Positions 1-4,182 of a stretch of 5,505 nucleotides of DNA are shown here, one piece after another. The notes below the pieces were generated by a model that saw only the letters and a program-made list of their open reading frames with translations, searched no databases and was not told the origin of the DNA. Within the stretch, counting starts at the first letter, position 1. The number at the start of each line of letters is the position of its first letter. Origin of the DNA: Bacteriovoracaceae bacterium UBA2394 (GTDB lineage Bacteria; Bdellovibrionota; UBA2394); the NCBI GenBank assembly GCA_002343335.1, contig DDSI01000146.1, positions 1 to 5,505 on the forward strand, written 5' to 3'. Position numbers and translations under genes: made by a program.

Positions 1-2
1 AT

Positions 3-569
3 GACATGATCGCGGTGAAACAAGAGCTCGCCAAACGGGGCGACAAAACCCTTTTGATCGGACCGAACTGCCCTGGCGTGGTCACGATCGATGAATGCCG
101 CATTGGAATTCAACCCGGCAATATCGGAAAGCGCGGAGTCGTGGGAATTCTCTCTCGCTCTGGCACGCTCACCTATGAAGCGGTTGATCAAATTTCTCGT
201 ATTGGTCTCGGCGCCACCACGTGCGTGGGCATCGGCGGCGATCCCATTCACGGCGCAGATTTCATCACCATCTTAAAACGTTTCAACGCCGATCCGGAAA
301 CCAAAGGCGTGATCATGATTGGAGAAATCGGTGGCGGCGAAGAGGAAGCGGCGGCGGAATGGATCAAAGCCAACATGAAAAAACCGGTAGTAAGTTTTAT
401 CGCTGGAGCGACTGCGCCTCCAGGTCGACGTATGGGCCACGCGGGCGCCATCATCTCTGGTGGCAAAGGAACAGCTCAAGCCAAAATGAGCGCACTGCGT
501 AGTGCCGGCGTAACCGTCGTTGAAAATCCCTCGCATTTAGCGCGAGCGATGAAAGAACGGTTAGGCTAG
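3..569 (+). CDS. sucD: Succinyl-CoA ligase [ADP/GDP-forming] subunit alpha, 3' part
   Basis: SucD, with SucC, forms succinyl-CoA synthetase, the cytoplasmic TCA-cycle enzyme that couples succinyl-CoA to succinate conversion to NTP formation. The window starts inside the gene. The frame is open from position 3 and reads DMIAVKQEL, matching the family segment just after the N-terminal CoA-binding Rossmann domain. Compared with the 289-aa E. coli protein, about 100 N-terminal residues are missing. Numbering from the methionine at 6-8: IGPNCPG (18-24), [10 protein letters not shown] (50-59), CVGIGGDP (73-80), IGEIGG (105-110) and RMGHAGAI (142-149), in which His145 is the phosphorylated active-site histidine (E. 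coli His246). The C-terminus is intact and ends RAMKERLG. The last 48 nt of the conserved 3' end are repeated at 1184-1231, so the final three codons and the stop may be an imported replacement. I see no terminator before the convergent gene whose stop codon is 7 bp away. The family call is essentially certain. Confidence 0.97.
   Translation, partial: DMIAVKQELAKRGDKTLLIGPNCPGVVTIDECRIGIQPGNIGKRGVVGILSRSGTLTYEAVDQISRIGLGATTCVGIGGDPIHGADFITILKRFNADPETKGVIMIGEIGGGEEEAAAEWIKANMKKPVVSFIAGATAPPGRRMGHAGAIISGGKGTAQAKMSALRSAGVTVVENPSHLARAMKERLG
512..559 (+). repeat. 48-bp direct repeat, copy 1 (inside sucD 3' end)
   Basis: This stretch is identical base for base to 1184-1231, at an offset of 672 bp. 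It covers the sucD codons for [16 protein letters not shown], ending inside the Arg codon. The preceding base differs (t511 against c1183), and so does the following one (g560 against a1232). It contains a short imperfect dyad, tcgca-tttag-cgcga (531-545), of the kind seen at tyrosine-recombinase core sites, though too short to be convincing alone. It is a candidate att core. Confidence 0.9.
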
Positions 570-576
570 CTCAAAT

Positions 577-1113
577 TTATTTAGGCAAACTGCAAAAGAA
601 GCCATTGCCCAGGGAATAGATTTCACCTCGAGTACCCGTGCCCGGAAGACCGATCGACGCACCTGCGACCATATTGCAAACTTGATAAAGACCGACGGCA
701 ACTTTCATGAATCCTAGACCTCCCGCCTGTAAATCATCGTCCACTAAGGCTAACGGTATGGTGGCAAGCGGTTCCGACTGGGTGCCCGCAAGTGCTTTCA
801 ACTCTCCAAAGTCATTGATTGAAATCGCTGTAGCCCATACGGGAACAGAAATTGGTGTGAGCGTTGAAGTTAACCCGCCAAGTCCGTCGGACGCAAATCC
901 TAGAAGAGTATATTCTCCATTTTTCATGGTAATTGCAGTACCCGGAAGCACAGAAAACTCGCCTTCGGTGGAATAGAAACTATCGCCTTTCGAATTCTGA
1001 AGAACAAACATCCCTCTGCCATAAACTTCTAGATTCATAGGCCAAGTTTCGTTCGCTGCTCCCGAAACTACAGTGGCCTGAGTTAAAAATAAAAATGCAA
1101 AATTTAAAATCAT
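577..1113 (-). CDS. Sec-exported protein resembling the FlgG/FlgF/FlgE core domains
   Basis: This is a 178-aa protein starting at the ATG at 1113-1111, chosen because a GGGGGG Shine-Dalgarno run lies 5 nt upstream and a signal peptide begins there (MILNFAFLFLTQATVVSGA, likely cleaved near residue 19 or 20). The frame is open further upstream, but that part lies antisense to the displaced sucD tail and is probably not translated. The mature part follows the flagellar rod/hook pattern: GRGMFVL (32-38) for GxGFFxV, then an N/DG-type turn and YSTEGEF (47-53) for YTRxGxF, GEYTLLGF (66-73), ISINDFGEL (97-105) for the tIdxdGxv strand, a segment around LATIPLALVDDDLQAGGLGFMKVAVGLY in two pieces (116-128, 129-143), and LPGTGTRGEI (156-165) for PGxxGxGxi. 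The N- and C-terminal D0 helices (LDaxxxNLANxxTxGFK and the SNVD region) are absent, so this is not a normal flagellar rod protein. Cys146 and Cys174 could form a disulfide. It converges on sucD with a 7-bp gap. The gene is likely real; the family call is moderate and made by eye. Confidence 0.65.
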   Translation of the reverse strand: MILNFAFLFLTQATVVSGAANETWPMNLEVYGRGMFVLQNSKGDSFYSTEGEFSVLPGTAITMKNGEYTLLGFASDGLGGLTSTLTPISVPVWATAISINDFGELKALAGTQSEPLATIPLALVDDDLQAGGLGFMKVAVGLYQVCNMVAGASIGLPGTGTRGEIYSLGNGFFCSLPK

Positions 1114-1118
1114 AAGTG

Positions 1119-1124
1119 CCCCCC
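1119..1124 (-). promoter_or_regulatory. Ribosome binding site that fixes the start of the FlgG-like gene
   Basis: On the - strand a GGGGGG run lies 5 nt before the ATG at 1113. It supports a start at the signal peptide rather than the in-frame ATG at 1365. I found no convincing -35/-10 pair in the roughly 70 bp between this site and the repeat. Confidence 0.6.
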
Positions 1125-1183
1125 ATGAAAGTATATTAGATCGGACGTGTGACTCACCGCTCCGTTTTGATACTATTTTTCTC

Positions 1184-1241
1184 AACCGTCGTTGAAAATC
1201 CCTCGCATTTAGCGCGAGCGATGAAAGAACGACTCGGATAG
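1184..1241 (+). pseudogene. sucD: Displaced 3'-terminal fragment of sucD
   Basis: This is a second copy of the sucD ending. The first 48 bp (1184-1231) are identical to 512-559. The remaining 10 bp read (cg)a ctc gga tag against (cg)g tta ggc tag in the intact gene: four base changes in three codons, all silent, with the same stop. In frame it encodes [18 protein letters not shown] and a stop, with no start codon or ribosome site suited to it and no sucD sequence before 1184. It is therefore untranslated debris or an att site, not a gene. The silent divergence argues that it derives from a different sucD allele and not from a recent simple duplication. I infer that this is the native ending, since the intergenic DNA leading to the next gene follows it. 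Confidence 0.85.
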
Positions 1242-1284
1242 ACGCCGCATTGCTTAAACGGAATTCACCCTCTCCGCAGCATGA

Positions 1285-1307
1285 AACGAAGTCCACTATC
1301 CTTCGTT
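1285..1307 (+). other. Short inverted repeat ahead of the 1325 gene
   Basis: Arms aacgaag (1285-1291) and cttcgtt (1301-1307) form a 7-bp stem with a 9-nt loop. The stem ends 3 nt before the GGGGGA ribosome site. A T-rich run follows only after that site, so it is a poor terminator. It may be a leader hairpin, a repressor site, or chance. Confidence 0.25.
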
Positions 1308-1324
1308 CAAGGGGGATTCTTTTT

Positions 1325-1858
1325 ATGACCGACAAAATCATTTTCTCTTTAGGTTTACTTCTCACAGCTCAAATCTCAGCCGCTCATGCGGACGCACTGA
1401 AAGGCGAGATTGTTTGTATTACATCCGCAATGCATGGAAAGTTTGGATCAGGCTCTGGCCCGGACTTCGGGATGGCCAGTCCATTTTCTTTTAAATATGA
1501 CGGGCAGAATCTCAATGAAAGAAAAGTTCTCAAGGCGAGCGATTTTGAATCCGTTGCCTTTGCTGGCGAACCCAAACCTATGAAGTTTAAAGGAACCGTG
1601 GACGTGCAAGTCAACATTGCAAAACCCATCCAACTTCCGGACCCCATCATGCCACAATTGCTGAAGGGCGGAAAAGCCGACCAAGATATGCTAATTGTGA
1701 CAGTAGCCTACAACTACAAGGGCAAGCATCTGCACGAGGGCACCACGATGATGTTCTTAGATAACCAATCCTCCCTGAACGTGGGATCTTCGTCTTATCA
1801 CAACCAGTCCGTCGACGTTCGCTTAGGATGCTTCTTTAAGGCCGACTCAAGCCTTTAA
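1325..1858 (+). CDS. Secreted protein of unknown function
   Basis: This is a 177-aa protein that I do not recognise. The ATG at 1325 is chosen because GGGGGA (1311-1316) sits 8 nt upstream and the product begins with a clear Sec signal peptide: MTDK, a hydrophobic core, then an AHA-DA cleavage site near residue 22. An in-frame ATG at 1250 would put 25 unrelated residues ahead of the signal peptide. The mature part (about 155 residues) is Gly-, Ser- and Lys-rich, looks beta-rich, and has no further membrane helix. It has two cysteines, Cys31 near the N-terminus and Cys169 near the C-terminus, placed so that they could tie the ends together in the periplasm. No lipobox or catalytic motif is visible. 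The gene lies downstream of the displaced sucD tail, so before the insertion it probably followed sucD directly, about 83 bp away. A strong hairpin terminator follows 41 bp after the stop. Confidence 0.85.
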   Translation: MTDKIIFSLGLLLTAQISAAHADALKGEIVCITSAMHGKFGSGSGPDFGMASPFSFKYDGQNLNERKVLKASDFESVAFAGEPKPMKFKGTVDVQVNIAKPIQLPDPIMPQLLKGGKADQDMLIVTVAYNYKGKHLHEGTTMMFLDNQSSLNVGSSSYHNQSVDVRLGCFFKADSSL

Positions 1859-1899
1859 AAACAGAGCATCCGCAGCTTCTTTTTGACTACATTTTTGGT

Positions 1900-1942
1900 A
1901 AAGAGGCCTCCTGAACTTAATTAATAGGAGGCCTCTTTTTTT
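1900..1942 (+). terminator. Intrinsic terminator-like hairpin abutting the ndk start and enclosing its SD
   Basis: Perfect 13-bp arms aaagaggcctcct (1900-1912) and aggaggcctcttt (1926-1938) flank a 13-nt A/T-rich loop, and a T7 run (1936-1942) touches the ndk ATG. This is a textbook Rho-independent terminator for the secreted-protein gene (and any sucD read-through) on the + strand. The right arm also contains AGGAGG (1926-1931), the only Shine-Dalgarno for ndk. The same element could therefore act as an attenuator, or hide the ndk ribosome site in any transcript starting upstream. The other strand lacks a proper U-tract, so it would work in one direction. Confidence 0.85.
1926..1931 (+). promoter_or_regulatory. 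ndk Shine-Dalgarno buried in the terminator stem
   Basis: AGGAGG lies 11 nt before the ndk ATG, a longer spacing than usual. It is fully paired with CCTCCT (1907-1912) when the hairpin forms. Efficient translation needs either a transcript that starts inside the hairpin and lacks the left arm, or opening of the stem. A weak extended -10-like element (TGG-TAAAGA, 1896-1904) could give such a start but has no good -35. Confidence 0.6.
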
Positions 1943-2362
1943 ATGGCATTGGAACGAACTCTCAGCATCATCAAGCCTGATGGTGTGAAACGAAATCTCA
2001 TTGGCAAAATTTTCACCCGCTTTGAGGAAAGTGGCTTGAAAGTGGCCGCGGTAAAGCGAGTCACTCTTACCCGCGCTCAAGCGGAAGGTTTTTACGCAGT
2101 TCACCGCGAACGCCCCTTCTTTGCATCGTTGGTGGAATATATGACCTCTGGTCCAGTCGTCATTTCCGTTTTGGAAGGCGAAGGCGCGATTGCAAAGAAC
2201 CGCGAGATCATGGGCGCTACCGATCCGAAGAAGGCCGCCCCTGGGACCATTCGCGCTTTGTTCGCAGAGAGCATTGAAGCCAACACCGTTCACGGAAGCG
2301 ACGCTCCTGAAACAGCCGCCTTTGAAACCCGCTATTTCTTTAATGCGTTTGAATTGCTCTAA
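1943..2362 (+). CDS. ndk: Nucleoside diphosphate kinase
   Basis: Ndk moves the gamma-phosphate from ATP to other (d)NDPs through a phosphohistidine and so balances the NTP and dNTP pools in the cytoplasm. The protein is 139 aa, close to the usual bacterial length, and complete. Family residues are all in place: [12 protein letters not shown] (4-15, with Lys11), Tyr51, Phe60, [10 protein letters not shown] (86-95, with Arg87 and Thr93), GTIR (101-104, Arg104) and the signature NTVHGSD (114-120) with catalytic His117. The start is set by the family N-terminus and by the AGGAGG inside the hairpin. The stop is 8 nt before the rlmN start, so the two genes probably share a transcript and may be translationally coupled. 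Confidence 0.98.
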   Translation: MALERTLSIIKPDGVKRNLIGKIFTRFEESGLKVAAVKRVTLTRAQAEGFYAVHRERPFFASLVEYMTSGPVVISVLEGEGAIAKNREIMGATDPKKAAPGTIRALFAESIEANTVHGSDAPETAAFETRYFFNAFELL

Positions 2363-2370
2363 GGAATTCG

Positions 2371-3462
2371 ATGGCCATATCCCCCGAACGATTTTCACTC
2401 GACGCACCGACGCTTCAATCGGATCCCATCGATTTCTTCAATATGGAGATCGAAGAGGCCGAAGAGCGCCTGGGATCACTGCTCGGGAAAAAGTTCCACG
2501 GAAAATCTTTTGTAAGCTTTGTCTATAAGCATCGGATTACAGATCCCATGCTTATGTCGAGCTTACCGACGGCGATGCGCCCCATGCTCGTTGGACGAGT
2601 GAATATTGCTCCCCTTCCCGTGGTGCGGAAAATGGTATCGAAAGACGGTACGGTAAAATTTTTACTTCAAGTCCAGACTCTGAAAGGCCCTCAGGAAATT
2701 GAGTGTGTGTACATTCCAGAAGAAGATCGCGTCACACTCTGTGTGAGCTCGCAAGTCGGATGCAAGATGGCCTGTAAATTTTGTCTAACCGCTCAACTGG
2801 GATTCAAAGCGCACTTGAGTGCGGGCGATATTGTTCGTCAGATTTGGACGGTTGAACAAGATCCTGAGCTCCGAAAGATTACGAATATTGTTTTCATGGG
2901 GATGGGCGAGCCTTTTGACAACTTCGAAGAGGTGAAAAAGGCAACACGCCTTCTTACGCACGCCTCGGGTTTCGAAAAGAGTGCAAAACGCATTACCGTG
3001 TCCACCGTTGGGAATGTTGAAAAAATCAACATGCTGAAAAAATCGGATCCTTTTCGGCTGGCCGTTTCGCTCAATGCCACCACCGACGAAATTCGCTCGA
3101 GGATCATGCCTATTAATTTGAAATGGAACATCGCTGAGCTGATGGATGCCTGTCGTCACTACTCCCAGCGCACAAATAAGCGCGTGACCTTTGAATATAT
3201 CTTGATGAAAGGCGTAAGCGATACGATGGAAGACGCCCAGCGCCTATCTAAATTGACATCTCAAGTTTCCTGCAAAATTAATCTTATCCCTTACAATGAG
3301 AGCCCTTTCACGGAGTTCAAGCGCCCTTCGGATGAACAGATTCAGAAATTTCACAGCTACATGCTTCGCCAAGATAACGCCGTTTTCATTCGAAAAAATC
3401 GAGGAAACGACATCTACGCCGCCTGTGGAATGTTGAGAAAAGTAGCTCCAGATCCCGCCTAA
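2371..3462 (+). CDS. rlmN: Dual-specificity 23S rRNA/tRNA adenine-C2 methyltransferase RlmN
   Basis: RlmN is a radical-SAM enzyme that methylates C2 of A2503 in 23S rRNA and of A37 in some tRNAs, tuning decoding and peptidyl-transferase accuracy. The protein is 363 aa, full length for the family. The N-terminal RNA-binding part covers roughly residues 15-100. The 4Fe-4S motif CxxxCxxC is CKMACKFC (Cys131, Cys135, Cys138), preceded by TLCVSSQVG with the conserved Cys124. MGMGEP (176-181) is the SAM-binding GGEP-type motif. RITVSTVG (207-214), LAVSLNA (230-236), RIMPI (244-248) and LIPYN (305-309) follow. Cys352 in YAACGML is the methyl-carrying cysteine. Cys124 and Cys352 correspond to E. coli Cys118 and Cys355, so the enzyme should be active. 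The ribosome site AAGGA (2361-2365) overlaps the ndk stop codon, 5 nt before the ATG, which indicates coupling to ndk. A Cfr-type C8 methylase is much less likely given the length and close RlmN match. Confidence 0.97.
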   Translation: MAISPERFSLDAPTLQSDPIDFFNMEIEEAEERLGSLLGKKFHGKSFVSFVYKHRITDPMLMSSLPTAMRPMLVGRVNIAPLPVVRKMVSKDGTVKFLLQVQTLKGPQEIECVYIPEEDRVTLCVSSQVGCKMACKFCLTAQLGFKAHLSAGDIVRQIWTVEQDPELRKITNIVFMGMGEPFDNFEEVKKATRLLTHASGFEKSAKRITVSTVGNVEKINMLKKSDPFRLAVSLNATTDEIRSRIMPINLKWNIAELMDACRHYSQRTNKRVTFEYILMKGVSDTMEDAQRLSKLTSQVSCKINLIPYNESPFTEFKRPSDEQIQKFHSYMLRQDNAVFIRKNRGNDIYAACGMLRKVAPDPA

Positions 3463-3503
3463 TCCCATTCCGCGGCGCATCTCCCAGAATTCTCCCGTTC
3501 TCG

Positions 3504-3509
3504 TACAAT
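3504..3509 (+). promoter_or_regulatory. Candidate -10 box (TACAAT) giving a leaderless start
   Basis: TACAAT matches the sigma-70 -10 consensus at 5 of 6 positions and lies only 6 nt before the ATG at 3516. A normal start point would fall on or next to the ATG, giving a leaderless mRNA. I see no good -35 at 16-18 bp spacing and no TG extension, so this rests on one hexamer. Confidence 0.3.
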
Positions 3510-3515
3510 AGAAGC

Positions 3516-3812
3516 ATGACCTATACAGGCTTATTTGGACTTTACGTGATTACGTCGACGTTCCTCTTCTACTGCCTGTTATTGCTGGCAAGGTACGTGA
3601 AGCAAACAAAGTCTGCGCCTGTAGATGCCGATTTCGAAGTTTTGCTTCAAGAAAAGCAAGCCCTGCTTCAACAGAGCGATCAAGTGGCTCAGGATTTGGT
3701 AAATGCTCAAACCCAAATCAAATCTTTAGAAGAAGAGCTCAAGAAAACTCAGGAACTGGTGCAGTCCAAGTCGGCTGAAGTTGAGTCGCTGAAGAAAAAT
3801 AAAGCCGCCTAA
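3516..3812 (+). CDS. Small single-pass membrane protein with a cytoplasmic coiled coil
   Basis: This is a 98-aa protein of unknown function. Residues 5-25 form one hydrophobic helix (LFGLYVITSTFLFYCLLLLA). It is followed by basic residues (Arg26, Lys29, Lys32), which by the positive-inside rule put the C-terminus in the cytoplasm. From about 38 to 95 the sequence is Leu-, Glu-, Gln- and Lys-rich with heptad spacing (EVLLQEKQALL, LVNAQTQIKSLEEEL, KKTQELVQSKSAEVESL), a likely coiled coil for self-association or partner binding. No enzyme motif is seen. There is no strong Shine-Dalgarno (only AGAAG next to the ATG), which fits the leaderless promoter candidate just upstream. It lies 53 bp after rlmN and could alternatively be read through from that operon. 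Similar short helix-plus-coil proteins occur widely, and I would not assign a family. Confidence 0.8.
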   Translation: MTYTGLFGLYVITSTFLFYCLLLLARYVKQTKSAPVDADFEVLLQEKQALLQQSDQVAQDLVNAQTQIKSLEEELKKTQELVQSKSAEVESLKKNKAA

Positions 3813-4093
3813 CGCGGCGCTACGGCCCGCTTCTTCCCCATGGGCCCTATCATTTGACCGTCCTATACAGGTCGGGTAGCTTAAATTAATCAAAATGGCA
3901 CACTTGTTGACCCGTCCCGCTTCGATGAACCTTGAAGCCTACTACTCTGAACTTCACGCAGCACGCGTGGTCGCAATGCCTATGGAACGCTGTCATTGGA
4001 GCCCCTTTCTGACCCCATACGACGTGTCAGTCGGGCAATCCATGTCACAGCACAATAATCATCAAAATATTGAAAAAGAAGGTTGGTTTAGCC
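3813..4093 (+). other. 281-bp leader region ahead of the RNase E/G gene
   Basis: This interval holds no gene that I can assign with confidence. It contains a GC-rich start, a TTGACC box (3854-3859) that could be a -35 with TAGCTT (3877-3882) as a poor -10 at 17-bp spacing, an imperfect dyad at 3858-3875, and an ORF from 3895 that overlaps the next gene. RNase E mRNA in E. coli has a long leader used for self-cleavage and feedback. A leader of this length here invites the same idea, but nothing in the sequence proves it. Confidence 0.4.
3858..3875 (+). other. Imperfect dyad (hairpin or operator candidate)
   Basis: The arms ccgtcct and aggtcgg around the loop atac pair at 6 of 7 positions, with one T-T mismatch. 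It overlaps the last bases of the TTGACC box. The sequence after it is A/T-rich but has no clean T-run, so as a terminator for the 3516 gene it would be weak. It could equally be an operator. Confidence 0.3.
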
Positions 4094-4182
4094 GTGTCGA
4101 AAGAGATTCTGATCAATGCATCAGCCCAGGAGACGCGCATAGCGCTCCTCCAAGACAAAAAAGTCGTCGAATTTTTCTTTGA
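3895..4182 (+). CDS. Doubtful ORF overlapping the RNase E/G start (possible upstream ORF)
   Basis: This 95-codon ORF begins at ATG 3895 in a different frame from the RNase gene and runs 89 nt into it. The first 66 or so residues (MAHLLTRPASMNLEAYYSEL onward) have ordinary amino-acid composition. The last 30, which overlap the RNase frame, look like an out-of-frame shadow rich in Arg and Ser. No Shine-Dalgarno precedes 3895, and I recognise no domain. It may be a regulatory upstream ORF whose translation passes through the RNase start, a small protein, or chance. I lean towards leader sequence. Confidence 0.25.
   Translation: MAHLLTRPASMNLEAYYSELHAARVVAMPMERCHWSPFLTPYDVSVGQSMSQHNNHQNIEKEGWFSRVERDSDQCISPGDAHSAPPRQKSRRIFL

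Larger units (their letters stand above)
560..1231. mobile_element. Putative small integrative unit inserted at the sucD 3' end
   Basis: What is seen: a 672-bp unit lies between two copies of a 48-bp piece of sucD. It holds one gene on the - strand (577-1113), a roughly 70-bp region upstream of that gene (1114-1183), and one repeat copy. The left copy continues into codons that complete sucD, and the right copy continues into a synonymous version of the same ending. What is known: integrative elements such as e14 in E. coli icd use the 3' end of a protein gene and supply a replacement end, leaving a displaced native tail on the far side. Inference: this unit entered the same way, and the displaced native tail is 1184-1241. 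No integrase, transposase or terminal inverted repeats are visible, so it would be non-autonomous, decayed, or the result of homology-assisted illegitimate recombination. Exact ends are ambiguous within the repeat. Confidence 0.5.

Noticed and set aside
707..976. 89-codon + strand ORF inside the FlgG-like gene
   Set aside because: It is opposite to a gene with family-like motifs, is Pro- and Ser-rich, and has no ribosome site. It is treated as a shadow.
1130..1170. Sigma-28 (flagellar) promoter-like GTCCGATC on the - strand upstream of the FlgG-like gene
   Set aside because: It resembles the sigma-28 -10 only partly, and no TAAA -35 sits at the right distance. It is tempting given the flagellar resemblance, but unsupported.
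1250..1324. Start of the secreted protein at ATG 1250
   Set aside because: It would add 25 residues before a clear signal peptide. GGGGGA with good spacing precedes ATG 1325.
1114..1365. N-terminal extension of the FlgG-like protein to an ATG at 1365
   Set aside because: The extra 84 residues are Arg- and Ser-rich, lie antisense to the displaced sucD tail and spacer, and would bury the signal peptide in the middle of the protein. The ATG at 1113 has a good ribosome site.
1847..2407. 186-codon - strand ORF across ndk
   Set aside because: It is antisense to a certain ndk gene, crosses the terminator hairpin, and shows no recognisable domain.
2190..2528. 112-codon + strand ORF bridging ndk and rlmN
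   Set aside because: It is out of frame with both certain genes and has shadow-like composition.
3791..3818. - strand terminator: GCCGC-GTTAG-GCGGC followed by a T-rich run
   Set aside because: The stem is only 5 bp, it overlaps the stop of the 3516 gene, and no - strand gene in the window ends there.
4042..4093. RNase E/G starting at ATG 4042 by way of a frameshift
   Set aside because: ATG 4042 is in another frame, and the GTG at 4094 gives the normal family N-terminus without a shift.
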